Shown in pieces: positions 16,394-25,646 of a stretch of DNA of 64,000 bases; position 1 is the stretch's first letter, and every line of letters starts with the position of its first letter. The notes under the pieces are model-generated. The model worked only from the letters and a program-made list of their open reading frames with translations, searched no databases and was not told where the DNA came from. A program made the position numbers and the translations under genes. Source of the stretch: CAHJXF01 sp038225855 (GTDB lineage Bacteria; Pseudomonadota; Gammaproteobacteria; Burkholderiales; Burkholderiaceae_D); NCBI GenBank assembly GCA_038225855.1, contig JBBRQU010000016.1:17357-81356 (forward strand). Reading direction: 5' to 3'.

Positions 16394-16786
16394 ATGCTCA
16401 GTTCTCTCTCCCACCCGCAACTGTCCGACTGCCGACGCATCTTTTTGCGCAACTTCGAACTGCAGGCCAACATCGGCATCCACGAACACGAGAAGAACGG
16501 CACGCAACGCATCGTCGTCAACGTCGACCTGTTCGTGCCGCTCGAAGCGACGACGCCACGCATGGACAAGATCGCCGAAGTCGTCGACTACGCTTTCATT
16601 CATGCGGCGGTCTGCGAGCGCATCGCGGCCGGGCACATCAATCTTCAGGAGACCCTGTGCGACGATATCGCCCACACACTGCTCGCGCACCCGCTGGTGC
16701 GCGCGGTGCGCGTCTCGACCGAGAAGCCCGACGTCTATCCTGAGTGCGATGCGGTCGGGGTCGAGGTATTTCACTTCAAGCGATGA
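16394..16786 (+). CDS. Dihydroneopterin aldolase-like protein (FolB/FolX family)
   Basis: A 130-residue tunnelling-fold protein. The conserved Glu lies in GIHEHEK, the substrate Tyr in VVDYAFIH and the catalytic Lys in STEKPDVYPECDAVGVE. Family enzymes split dihydroneopterin to 6-hydroxymethyl-dihydropterin or epimerise it, in folate or monapterin synthesis. The ATG at 16394 is preferred over a TTG at 16379. It lies between the pteridine-reductase-like SDR and ttcA in one apparent operon. Whether it is the main FolB of the organism or a FolX-like paralogue cannot be decided here. Confidence 0.9.
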   Translation: MLSSLSHPQLSDCRRIFLRNFELQANIGIHEHEKNGTQRIVVNVDLFVPLEATTPRMDKIAEVVDYAFIHAAVCERIAAGHINLQETLCDDIAHTLLAHPLVRAVRVSTEKPDVYPECDAVGVEVFHFKR

Positions 16787-16814
16787 ACGCACCGTCGCGT
16801 GAGCGGAGGACAGC

Positions 16815-17738
<924 letters not shown>

Positions 17739-17747
17739 ACGCGTGGC

Positions 17748-19292
17748 TCAGACGCTTTGCTGAAACGCGGTGATCGCCCGGTACTGCTCTTCGAGCTGTC
17801 GGGGCAGCGCGACAAAGATCGGCATCAGGCGTTGGTAGACCGCGACGCACGCCGGGTCCGGTGCGTGGCGATAGGTCGCGCCGACCAGCCTGGTCACGTC
17901 TTCGAGCGCCTTCAATTCACCGAGCCCGTAGAGCCCGAGCATCGCGGCGCCGAAGCACGAACTCTCGATGCTCTCGGGAACCACCACGTCGCGATCGAAC
18001 ACATCGGCCAGCATCTGCCGCCACATCGGCGAGCGCGCGAAACCTCCGGTCGCCTTGATGACATGGGTGCGACCGATGATGGCTTCGAGCGCAGGCAGGA
18101 TGGTAAAGAGATTCATCACCACGCCTTCGAGCACCGCGCGAATCATGTGCTCCTTCCTGTGATGCATCGCGAGCCCGAAGAACGAACCGCGCAGATCGGG
18201 GTTCCACAGCGGCGCGCGCTCGCCTGCGAGATAGGGATGAAACAGGAGGCCGCCCGCGCCGGCTGGAACGCGCTCGGCGATATGCGTGAGCACGTCGTAG
18301 GGATCGATGCCCAGACGCTTCGCGGTCTCGGTTTCCGCGACCGCAAATTCGTCTCGCACCCAGCGCAACACGATGCCGCCATTGTTGACCGGACCGCCGA
18401 CGACCCAATGCTTCTCGGTCAATGCGTAGCAGAAGGTGCGGCCTGCCGGATCGGTCTGCGGCGCATCGACCACGGTGCGCATCGCGCCGCTGGTGCCGAT
18501 CGTCAATGCGACCGAGCCGCGGTCGATGGCGCCCACGCCGAGGTTCGACAGTACGCCGTCGTTGGCGCCGACGATGATGGGCGTGTCGACGGCGAGGCCG
18601 AGCGCATGCGCCTGTCGTGCATCGACGAGCTTCATGCGATGCGTGGTCGGCACGAGCGTCGAGAGCTTTGTCGCAGCGATGCCCGCCAACTCCAACGCAC
18701 CTTCATCCCAATCGAGCGCTTCGAGATTGAAGAGGCCGGTCGCCGATGCGATCGAATGATCGACGACGTACTCGCCGCACAGCCGTCGCAGCACGTACTC
18801 CTTGATGCCGATGAAGCGGCGCGCGCGCTTCCACACCTGCGGCCGTTCGTGCCGCAACCACAACAGCTTGATCAGCGGGGACATCGGATGGATGGGCGTG
18901 CCGGTGCGGCGATAGATCGCGAGGCCATCGTGATCGCGTTTGACGCGCAAGGCCCACGGCGCGGCGCGATTGTCGGCCCAGGTGATGCTCGCGGTCAGCG
19001 GATCGTCGTGCTCGCCGACCGCGATCAGGCTGTGCATCGCCGCGCTGAACGCCACGCATGCGACGTCGTGTCCTGCGATGTGCGCCGCACGGACCGCGCC
19101 GTGAATCGACGCGATGACCGCCGCATGAATCTGGTCGGGATCCTGTTCGGCCGCACCGGGAACCGGCATGGCCAGCGGATATTCGACCGCATGCTCGGCC
19201 AGCGTCTGGCCGCGACGCTTGCCGTCCGCCGCGAACACCACCGCCTTGGTGCTGGTCGTGCCGATATCGACGCCGATCACGCAACGAGTCAT
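17748..19292 (-). CDS. gntK: Gluconokinase, FGGY family
   Basis: A 514-residue sugar kinase of the FGGY family, closest in motifs to bacterial gluconokinases. These phosphorylate gluconate to 6-phosphogluconate. It opens with the phosphate-binding IGVDIGTTSTKAVVF. TGTPIHPMSPLIKLLWL is a segment typical of gluconokinases. ANDGVLSNLGVGA and TIGTSGAMR form the second actin-like lobe, and GGFARSPMWRQMLADVFD follows. GGGGA lies upstream of the ATG. No gluconate permease or GntR regulator is recognised next to it, so substrate assignment rests on motifs only. Confidence 0.88.
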   Translation of the reverse strand: MTRCVIGVDIGTTSTKAVVFAADGKRRGQTLAEHAVEYPLAMPVPGAAEQDPDQIHAAVIASIHGAVRAAHIAGHDVACVAFSAAMHSLIAVGEHDDPLTASITWADNRAAPWALRVKRDHDGLAIYRRTGTPIHPMSPLIKLLWLRHERPQVWKRARRFIGIKEYVLRRLCGEYVVDHSIASATGLFNLEALDWDEGALELAGIAATKLSTLVPTTHRMKLVDARQAHALGLAVDTPIIVGANDGVLSNLGVGAIDRGSVALTIGTSGAMRTVVDAPQTDPAGRTFCYALTEKHWVVGGPVNNGGIVLRWVRDEFAVAETETAKRLGIDPYDVLTHIAERVPAGAGGLLFHPYLAGERAPLWNPDLRGSFFGLAMHHRKEHMIRAVLEGVVMNLFTILPALEAIIGRTHVIKATGGFARSPMWRQMLADVFDRDVVVPESIESSCFGAAMLGLYGLGELKALEDVTRLVGATYRHAPDPACVAVYQRLMPIFVALPRQLEEQYRAITAFQQSV

Positions 19293-19320
19293 CGCAAAGT
19301 CCCCGCGATACGTCGCTCGA

Positions 19321-19461
19321 TCACACGACGAGCGACAACAGCATGATCAACGCGATGGCGAGCAGCACCGGAATCTTCTCGTTGAGGGTGATGTCGGCCA
19401 AGGTCCTGGCGCGCATCAACGCGACCGGCAGGAGAATCGTGAAGAGCGTCTGCTCATGCAT
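19321..19461 (-). CDS. Possible 46-residue membrane peptide
   Basis: A short open frame between the queuosine transporter and gluconokinase, reading in their direction. It encodes a small hydrophobic peptide. An N-terminal helix (TLFTILLPVALM) and a C-terminal helix (IPVLLAIALIMLLSLVV) are joined by a short charged loop with ARTLADITLNEK. The pattern of two helices with a polar hinge looks more like protein than chance frame. However, there is no clear ribosome binding site and I do not recognise a family. It might also be a relic of a larger transporter. Confidence 0.35.
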   Translation of the reverse strand: MHEQTLFTILLPVALMRARTLADITLNEKIPVLLAIALIMLLSLVV

Positions 19462-19495
19462 CCCATTGCAGAAGCACGCACTGCGCCTTGGCCGA

Positions 19496-20245
19496 TCAAC
19501 TCTGAAGCTTGAACGGATTGAAGTTGGTGCCGCGATCGTAGTAGTCCTCGTGTTCCTTGCGCTTCAGGAAATTGACGACCTTGTAGGTCAGTGGCGTCGC
19601 GATGACTTCCCAGCCGGTCTTGAGCACGTACTGCGTCAACGCGACCTTGACGATGTCGGCGTTCTCCCAGATGCCGTAGAACGCGATCACATAGAACAGC
19701 GACGAGTCGACCGCTTCGCCGACGATGGTCGAGCCTATGGTTCGCGTCCACAACCATCTGCCTTCGGTCATGAGCTTCATCTTGGCGAGCACGTAACTGT
19801 TCGCGAAGCTGCCGCACCAGAACGCGAGCATCGATGCGGCCGCGATGCGCCACGCATTGCCGAAGACCGCGTCGAGCGCGGGCTGATAAACCTTCATGTA
19901 TTCCGAAGGTCCGGGCGGCAGATGCACGACGACCCAGGACATCAGCGACGCGAAAGCGAGCGCGAAGAAGCCGGCCCACACTACCCGACGATCACGACCG
20001 TAGCCATAAACCTCGGTCAAGATGTCGCCGAAGAAATAGCTGATCGGGAAGAACAGGATGCCGGCGCCGAAGGGCGTGGGTCCGACGATCGGAAGATCGA
20101 TGATCGCCTGCTTGGCCGCGCCAATGAAGTTGGAACACAGCAGCACGCAGACGAAGGCCGCCATCACGAAATCGTAGTAGCGGTAAGAGCGGCGATCGGC
20201 AGCGCGGTACGCGCCGCGCTCGGGGCTCGGGGCCGTTTGATCCAT
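19496..20245 (-). CDS. yhhQ: Queuosine precursor transporter (YhhQ / VUT family)
   Basis: An inner-membrane protein of about 249 residues with six or so helices. It belongs to the family that imports the queuosine precursors preQ0/preQ1 used to modify tRNA wobble guanosine. Typical features are the opening YYDFVMAAFVCVLLCSNF, FPISYFFGDILTEVYGYG, FWCGSFANSYVLAKMK, and GEAVDSSLFYVIAF followed by TGWEVIATPLTY. The ATG at 20245 matches the family start better than the upstream ATG at 20287. No tgt or que gene is in the window. Confidence 0.93.
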   Translation of the reverse strand: MDQTAPSPERGAYRAADRRSYRYYDFVMAAFVCVLLCSNFIGAAKQAIIDLPIVGPTPFGAGILFFPISYFFGDILTEVYGYGRDRRVVWAGFFALAFASLMSWVVVHLPPGPSEYMKVYQPALDAVFGNAWRIAAASMLAFWCGSFANSYVLAKMKLMTEGRWLWTRTIGSTIVGEAVDSSLFYVIAFYGIWENADIVKVALTQYVLKTGWEVIATPLTYKVVNFLKRKEHEDYYDRGTNFNPFKLQS

Positions 20246-20314
20246 GGTCGCGAAAGGCGGAAATGAGAAGGCCGAAGAATCGCACACGCGCGGCGGTCTC
20301 GTCGCGCATTTCCT

Positions 20315-22342
20315 TCAGACCTTGGCTACGCGCGGCTGCGCGAGCAGCGCCTTCAATCGCGCCATACGCATCTGCGGAGACACAGCGTCGCCTTCGCCTT
20401 CGACTGCGGGCCCCGCCCGATCGAGACCGAGTTCGGCGATGAAGCGCGATGGCTCGCACGTCTGATGCTCGCGCGCGCGACGCCGCTTTCTGCACCAACT
20501 GATCGCCAGACTCTTCTGCGCGCGCGTGACGCCGACATACATCAGGCGCCGCTCTTCCTCGATGCGTTGCGAACGCGTTGCGGGGTCATCGCCGGGGTCA
20601 TCGTCGCCGTTGCCCTTGTGCGGCAACAGTCCTTCTTCGACGCCGACCAGAAAGACGTGGCCGAACTCGAGGCCTTTCGCGGCGTGCAAGGTCGACAGGC
20701 GGACCGCATCGACGTCCTGGTCCTGGTTGTCGAACATGCTCAGCAGCGCGATCGATTGCGTGGCCGCGATCAGGTTCTTGCCGTCTTCTTCGCAGCGCTT
20801 CGCGATCCATGCGGTGAAGTCCAATACGTTCTGCCAGCGCGTCTGCGCGCCGCGTTCGTCCGACCCATCGAAAAGATGCGCGCGATAGTCGATCGCCGAA
20901 AGCACATCGCCGAGTACGCGATCGGCGGGCTCGCGTTCGGCGCGCGCCTGCATGCGATTGACGAATGCGGTGAACTGGTCGAGCGGTTCGAATTGACGAG
21001 GCGCGACGCGCGTCGCGAATGACGCTTCGCACGCGGCCTCGAACAAGGACACGCCGCGCTGGCTCGCGTAGTTGCCCAATGCTTCGAGCGTCGCCGTGCC
21101 CACGCCGCGCTTGGGCACGGTGACCGCGCGAATGAAGGCCGGGTCGTCGTCGAGGTTGGCGAACAGGCGCAGCCACGCGATCAGGTCGCGTATCTCGGCA
21201 CGTTCGAAAAACGATTGCCCGCCCGAAAGCACATAGGGAATCTTTTCCTTGCGCAGCGCTTCTTCGAAGACGCGCGCCTGATGGTTGCCGCGATAGAGGA
21301 CAGCATAGTCGGACCACTTCGTGCGTCGCTCGAAGCGATGAGCCGACAGACGAATTGCAATCGACTCGGCTTCGTGCAGGTCGTCGTTCATGGCGCTCAC
21401 GGTGACGGCCTCGCCCGGCGCGTGCTCGCTCCAGAGTTTCTTCTCGAAGAGCTTGGGGTTCGCCGCGATCAAGGCATTGGCCGCAGCGAGGATGCGCCCG
21501 CTCGATCGATAGTTCTGCTCGAGCTGGATGACCTTCAGTTGCGGGTAGTCGCTTTGAAGATTCGCGAGGTTGTCGAGCGTCGCGCCCCGCCACGCGTAGA
21601 TCGCCTGGTCGTCGTCGCCGACCGCGGTCAGCGCGGCCCGCGAGCCCGCAAGCTGGCGCAGCAAACGGTATTGGCACGCGTTGGTGTCCTGCACTTCATC
21701 GACCAGCAGATAACGCAGTCGTGACTGCCAGCGATAGAGCACGTCGTGATGCGCTTCGAACAACGCAACCGCCCGTGCAATCAAGTCGTCGAAGTCCACT
21801 GCGTGATAGGCGCGCAGCGTTGCCGCATAACTTCGGAGCACGCGCGCGTCGCGGGCTTCATCGCCATGCTGCGCGTCGCTTTCGACGTCGTCGGCCGTCC
21901 GCATCGCGTTCTTCCATAGCGAGATGCGCGCTTGCAGGCCTTTGACGAACGCGGGATCGCTGCTCGCGCACAGGTCCTGAAGAATCGCGCGCACGTCGTC
22001 GGACGAAAGAATCGAGAAGCGTGGTTTGAGACCGACGTGCTCGGCCTCGGCGCGAAGAATCTGCACACCGAGCGAATGGAAGGTCGAAACGATCAGGCCG
22101 CGCGATGCCTTCCCTTCGAGCAACGAGGCAACACGCTGGCGCATCTCGGCTGCGGCCTTGTTGGTAAAGGTGAGCGCGGCGATCTGCCGCGCTTCGTAGC
22201 CGCAGTCGGAAATCAGGTGGGCGATCTTGTGTGTGATCACCCGTGTCTTGCCGCTGCCCGCGCCCGCGAGTACGAGACAAGGACCATCGACATAATGAAC
22301 CGCGGCGCGCTGAGGCGCATTCAATAGGGAGAGATCGGGCAT
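20315..22342 (-). CDS. rep: ATP-dependent DNA helicase Rep
   Basis: UvrD/Rep superfamily 1 3'-to-5' helicase, 675 residues. It clears proteins from DNA and helps replication forks restart. Motifs in order: Q motif LNAPQRAAV, Walker A GAGSGKT (27-33), TFTNKAAAEM, VDEVQDTN (Walker B), GDDDQAIYAWRGA, YRSSGRI, VSTLHAAKGLEF-like LSTLHAAKGLEF and VGVTRA-type YVGVTRAQ. Length matches E. coli Rep (673) rather than UvrD. The upstream gap before the next gene contains no identified regulatory site. Confidence 0.96.
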   Translation of the reverse strand: MPDLSLLNAPQRAAVHYVDGPCLVLAGAGSGKTRVITHKIAHLISDCGYEARQIAALTFTNKAAAEMRQRVASLLEGKASRGLIVSTFHSLGVQILRAEAEHVGLKPRFSILSSDDVRAILQDLCASSDPAFVKGLQARISLWKNAMRTADDVESDAQHGDEARDARVLRSYAATLRAYHAVDFDDLIARAVALFEAHHDVLYRWQSRLRYLLVDEVQDTNACQYRLLRQLAGSRAALTAVGDDDQAIYAWRGATLDNLANLQSDYPQLKVIQLEQNYRSSGRILAAANALIAANPKLFEKKLWSEHAPGEAVTVSAMNDDLHEAESIAIRLSAHRFERRTKWSDYAVLYRGNHQARVFEEALRKEKIPYVLSGGQSFFERAEIRDLIAWLRLFANLDDDPAFIRAVTVPKRGVGTATLEALGNYASQRGVSLFEAACEASFATRVAPRQFEPLDQFTAFVNRMQARAEREPADRVLGDVLSAIDYRAHLFDGSDERGAQTRWQNVLDFTAWIAKRCEEDGKNLIAATQSIALLSMFDNQDQDVDAVRLSTLHAAKGLEFGHVFLVGVEEGLLPHKGNGDDDPGDDPATRSQRIEEERRLMYVGVTRAQKSLAISWCRKRRRAREHQTCEPSRFIAELGLDRAGPAVEGEGDAVSPQMRMARLKALLAQPRVAKV

Positions 22343-22482
22343 CGATGCGAAAGCTGCATCGATACCGATTCGACGCGTAGCGGGCGCGATGCTACACGAT
22401 GCGCACCGCGGTTATTGCGTGCTGGGGTAGCCGTCGCGGCGTCTTGAACAAACGCGGCGGAAGACGCGTCAATGAGATCGGG

Positions 22483-22662
22483 TCAGGCGATCGGTGAAGT
22501 TGTCGGGGGATCGCCGATGGGAGGCGGCGTCACCGGCGGAATTTCGGTTGGAGGCGGCACTTCGACCGGCTCGACCGGATCGGTGATCGGCGCTGGGCCG
22601 GGCAAGGGATTGGGTGATGGCGCAGGCCTTGGCTGCGGATCGGGATTGGGCGTGATGTGCAT
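22483..22662 (-). CDS. Small proline-rich protein, 59 residues
   Basis: An open frame that starts MHITPNPDPQPRPAP and ends TTSPIA. It is about 40 percent proline with Pro-x and PxP repeats, some Asp/Glu, no Cys and no hydrophobic core, so it should be extended and disordered. GGAGG lies six bases before the ATG, an unusually good ribosome binding site, which argues for a real gene. I do not recognise a family. It is downstream of the CsbD-like gene on the same strand, but an apparent terminator lies between them. It would then need read-through or a promoter very close to the terminator. The complementary strand carries a competing glycine-rich frame. Confidence 0.6.
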   Translation of the reverse strand: MHITPNPDPQPRPAPSPNPLPGPAPITDPVEPVEVPPPTEIPPVTPPPIGDPPTTSPIA

Positions 22663-22688
22663 GCTCGGCCTCCAGAGAACTCGAAATC

Positions 22689-22712
22689 AAAAAGGGGCTT
22701 GCGCCCCTTTTT
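22689..22712. terminator. Bidirectional intrinsic terminator
   Basis: GGGGC (22694-22698) pairs with GCCCC (22703-22707) around a TTGC loop, flanked by an A-run on the left and a T-run on the right. It can therefore act in both directions. It most likely ends the minus-strand csbD-like transcript. Confidence 0.85.
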
Positions 22713-22733
22713 CAAACGACAGGCACGCAGCGA

Positions 22734-22943
22734 TCAGCGATCCCTGCTTCTCACCGTGTCCGTGTCTTTCACGACGTCCTTCACGTCTTCAACCACATCA
22801 CCTGCGGTCGCACGAGCCTTGCCGCCGACTTGCTGCGCAAGACCCTTGGCCTGAAGTGCTTTGTCGTCCACGGCACGTCCGGTGACTTCCTTGACCTTGC
22901 CCACAGCTTCATCGACTCGACCCTTGACTTGATCCTTGTTCAT
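22734..22943 (-). CDS. CsbD family protein
   Basis: A 69-residue hydrophilic protein of the CsbD family (small stress-associated proteins, often under general stress control in other bacteria; molecular role unknown). It shows the family opening MNKDQVKGRVDEAVGKVKE, a second repeat-like segment QAKGLAQQVGGKARATAG, and a charged C-terminal VEDVKDVVKDT. It is predicted to be helical and natively flexible. A ribosome binding site (GAGGT) lies seven bases upstream of the ATG. A terminator follows 22 bases after the stop. Confidence 0.92.
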   Translation of the reverse strand: MNKDQVKGRVDEAVGKVKEVTGRAVDDKALQAKGLAQQVGGKARATAGDVVEDVKDVVKDTDTVRSRDR

Positions 22944-23132
22944 CTGAACCTCGCGTGAAAGTTTCGAAAAGTGAGAGGGCGCCGCGGAATGGTCTGAACG
23001 TGCGCGAATCTACCGACACTCCAGGGCGCGCTCTACTGCCGAGGACTTTAGGCGCGTCGCAAGCGATGCTTTTTCAGCAGCGCCCTGAATGGCTTGTAGG
23101 ACATGCTCAAAATTGTCGGGTCAGCGGTATCC

Positions 23133-25298
23133 TCATATGTCGAGTGGATCGATCTCGACATGCCATCGCGTTCTTGCGCGCATCGCATGCAGCGCGGCAA
23201 GCCACGCGTCGAGAAATGCGTGGAGTGCCGGACGTACCGATGACTCGACCAGCAACTGCGCACGCTCGACTCCTGCGACGCGCGCAATCGTCATCGGTAC
23301 CGGGTCGTATAGCGTGACCTTGGTAGTCGAGCCGAGTTGCTCGCCGATGCATACGCCTTGCGCACGCGCCGCGTTCAGAAATGCCAATGCATCTTCGGCT
23401 GTCTTCGCCTCGGCACGAAGCACGGCCTGATGCGAGAACGGCGGAAGACCCGCGCGGCGACGTTCGTCGAGCAGGCTCGCCGCGAAGCGCGTGAAGTCGT
23501 GTTCGACCAAAGCGCCGAACAGCGGATGCTCGGGTGCGCGCGTTTGAATCAATACCTCCGCTTCGCCGCTACGCGCACCACCGCGCCCCGCGCGGCCCGC
23601 GACTTGCATAAGGTTCGAGAACAGGCGCTCGCTCGCGCGAAAGTCGTGCGAGTAGAGCGCGCTGTCGGCGTCGAGCACGCACACCAGGGTCACGTTGCGA
23701 AAGTCGTGACCTTTCGCGAGCATCTGCGTACCCACGAGTATGTCGAGGTCGCCCAGATGTACCGCGTCGAGGAGGCCGGCCGCGGCGCCTTTTCTTCGCG
23801 TGCTGTCGCGATCGATGCGCGCGATGCGCGCAGACGGAAACAGGCTGCGCAGACTTTCTTCCACGCGTTGAGTGCCGCGCCCGATCGCGGCGAGGTCGGT
23901 GTTGCCGCAGGACGGGCACGCGCGGGGCACTCTTTGCTGCCATCCGCAGTGATGGCAATGCAGGCGGCGATCGGCCTGGTGGAACACTGCGTGGACGCTG
24001 CAACGCGGACAGTCGCTCAGCCATCCGCATGCGCCGCATGCGAGTACCGGCGCGTAACCGCGTCGATTGTGAAAGACCAGCACGGGCTCACGTCGCGCGA
24101 CCCGATCGGCGATGGCGTCGCGCACGGCATCGGTCAAACCGTGCTGCGTCTTCGCACGCAAGAGGGGCACGAGGCGGATCGTCGGCAAGCTCGCATCGGA
24201 CGAGGCGCGCTCGCTGAGAACGACCTTGCGATAGCGGCCGCGCTCGGCGCGCACCCAAGTCTCCATCGATGGCGTCGCGGACGCGAGCACGACGGGAATC
24301 GACTGCCCCTCGTGGCCCCGTCTTTCGCGTCCCTCTCCCTCACGCCCCGTTCTCTCGCGTCCTTGGTGCGCGCGCACGATCGCGAGGTCGCGCGCTGAAT
24401 AGCGCAGCCCTTCCTGCTGCTTGTACGACGCATCGTGTTCTTCATCGACGACGATGAGGCCGAGCCGAGGCAGCGAAGCCATCACGGCGAGCCGAGTACC
24501 CAGCAAGACGTCGACCTTCCCTTCGTGAGCCAGCCACCATTGAAGCAAGCGCCGACCCTCTGCATGACCGCTGTGCAGGCTCGCGACGCGGGCGTGCGGC
24601 AGCCGTTGCCGGAAGGTCTCTTCCAGTTGCGGCGTGAGATTGATTTCGGGTACCAGCACGAGCGCCTGCAGTCCGGCGGCAATCGTTTCGCCGATGGCGC
24701 GTAGATAGACTTCCGTCTTGCCGCTACCCGTCACGCCATACAACAGGATTGGGAGGGGAAGCGTCGCGGCGGTTCGCGCTCCCAGAACCACGGCCAGCGC
24801 ATGGCTCTGCATCGCGTTCAACGAGAGCGGGTCGGCGACGCCACGGATCGGAGTGGTTTCTTGGTCGGCGGCAGTCTCGCGCTCGCCGCGTTTGATCGCT
24901 CGGTCGATCGAAGGAAGATGCGCAACCCGCGTTCCGTCGGCAGAAGGTGGTGACAAGGTGTAGCGATCGGGCCGCCTCAAGAGCGCGGGAAGCGACGGCA
25001 GCGCGACCTCTCCGAGCGACCGGTGATAGTAACGCGCGGCGAATCGGACAAACGTCAACCACTCCGACGACAACGGCGCGAGTCCTGCGACGGTCGCGGT
25101 GGCATCGCGCAGACGTTGCGGCTCGATGGTCGCAGCGTCCGTTATTTCGGCGACGAGACCCACGAGCATTCTCGATCCGAACGGAGCGAGGACCAGTTGT
25201 CCGACCTCGGCTGGGCCTGCCCAGCGGTAGTCGTACAAGCCGTCTCCGATTACGGCGGCGGCAGGTGTATCGAGCGCAATACGGAGGATGCTGAGCAT
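23133..25298 (-). CDS. priA: Primosomal protein N' (replication restart helicase PriA)
   Basis: PriA, 721 residues. It recognises abandoned forks and reloads the replicative helicase. It has the N-terminal 3'-DNA-binding domain, Walker A GVTGSGKTEVYL, the DEEH box (VDEEHDASYKQ), and ATPSMETW. A zinc-binding insert has eight Cys in the pattern CGACGW, CPRC, CHHCGW, CPSCG. GTQMLAKGHDF and QVAGRAGRG follow. About 348 bases of AT-rich DNA separate it from hemE upstream, so it probably has its own promoter. Confidence 0.97.
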   Translation of the reverse strand: MLSILRIALDTPAAAVIGDGLYDYRWAGPAEVGQLVLAPFGSRMLVGLVAEITDAATIEPQRLRDATATVAGLAPLSSEWLTFVRFAARYYHRSLGEVALPSLPALLRRPDRYTLSPPSADGTRVAHLPSIDRAIKRGERETAADQETTPIRGVADPLSLNAMQSHALAVVLGARTAATLPLPILLYGVTGSGKTEVYLRAIGETIAAGLQALVLVPEINLTPQLEETFRQRLPHARVASLHSGHAEGRRLLQWWLAHEGKVDVLLGTRLAVMASLPRLGLIVVDEEHDASYKQQEGLRYSARDLAIVRAHQGRERTGREGEGRERRGHEGQSIPVVLASATPSMETWVRAERGRYRKVVLSERASSDASLPTIRLVPLLRAKTQHGLTDAVRDAIADRVARREPVLVFHNRRGYAPVLACGACGWLSDCPRCSVHAVFHQADRRLHCHHCGWQQRVPRACPSCGNTDLAAIGRGTQRVEESLRSLFPSARIARIDRDSTRRKGAAAGLLDAVHLGDLDILVGTQMLAKGHDFRNVTLVCVLDADSALYSHDFRASERLFSNLMQVAGRAGRGGARSGEAEVLIQTRAPEHPLFGALVEHDFTRFAASLLDERRRAGLPPFSHQAVLRAEAKTAEDALAFLNAARAQGVCIGEQLGSTTKVTLYDPVPMTIARVAGVERAQLLVESSVRPALHAFLDAWLAALHAMRARTRWHVEIDPLDI

Positions 25299-25397
25299 CG
25301 GAACGCTGTTCGCCTCAACGTTCGAGATCGCAGAAATTTGGCAGGAATATGCAGTAAGTAATTGTGACTACGACGCTTTTTTGGTTTGCACAGATAT

Positions 25398-25406
25398 TGT
25401 GGACAA
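25398..25406 (-). promoter_or_regulatory. DnaA-box-like nonamer
   Basis: On the minus strand this reads TTGTCCACA, one base from the consensus TTATCCACA. It lies in the AT-rich hemE-priA gap, 177 bases from a second box of the same orientation. Confidence 0.4.
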
Positions 25407-25530
25407 CTTTGTGAAGAACGGTGCTGCGGCGCGGCTAACTGTCGGAGTCCAAAGGCTTTTTGTCAAAATGCCGAAACATTAGGCAGTCGCGATTTTATTT
25501 AGAATCATATACTTGGAGAGACGAAGTAGC

Positions 25531-25553
25531 ACAAAAACAATGGGGCTGCCCCC
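25531..25553 (-). terminator. Possible intrinsic terminator of hemE
   Basis: On the minus strand a short GC hairpin (GGGG, loop CAG, CCCC, with an extra flanking G) is followed by ATTGTTTTTGT. It begins about 95 bases after the hemE stop. The stem is only 4-5 bp, so it is a weak terminator. Confidence 0.45.
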
Positions 25554-25574
25554 TTTCGCCCGGCACACGATTTT

Positions 25575-25583
25575 TGTGTATAA
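25575..25583 (-). promoter_or_regulatory. DnaA box matching TTATNCACA
   Basis: On the minus strand this reads TTATACACA, an exact match to the relaxed DnaA-box consensus. It lies about 65 bases beyond the hemE stop codon. Confidence 0.45.
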
Positions 25584-25646
25584 GTCAAGCGAAGCGGCAG
25601 CGATTTCGCCGCAGATGTACAGATCCTGGCCCCGCAGTCGCGACGG

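Larger units (their letters stand above)
25299..25646. other. AT-rich gap between hemE and priA with DnaA-box-like sites
   Basis: This is a 348-base non-coding stretch, visibly richer in A and T than its surroundings (for example 25490-25515 and 25565-25585). It holds the two DnaA-box-like nonamers and the hemE terminator listed separately. It should also contain the priA promoter (minus strand). A 64-codon plus-strand frame crosses it but has no ribosome binding site. Confidence 0.5.

Noticed and set aside
22472..22885. Glycine-rich plus-strand frame of 137 codons
   Set aside because: It reads through the bidirectional terminator and antisense to the CsbD gene. The opposite-strand proline-rich frame has the better ribosome binding site.
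25288..25482. 64-codon plus-strand frame in the priA-hemE gap
   Set aside because: No ribosome binding site, starts inside priA, composition follows the AT-rich gap.
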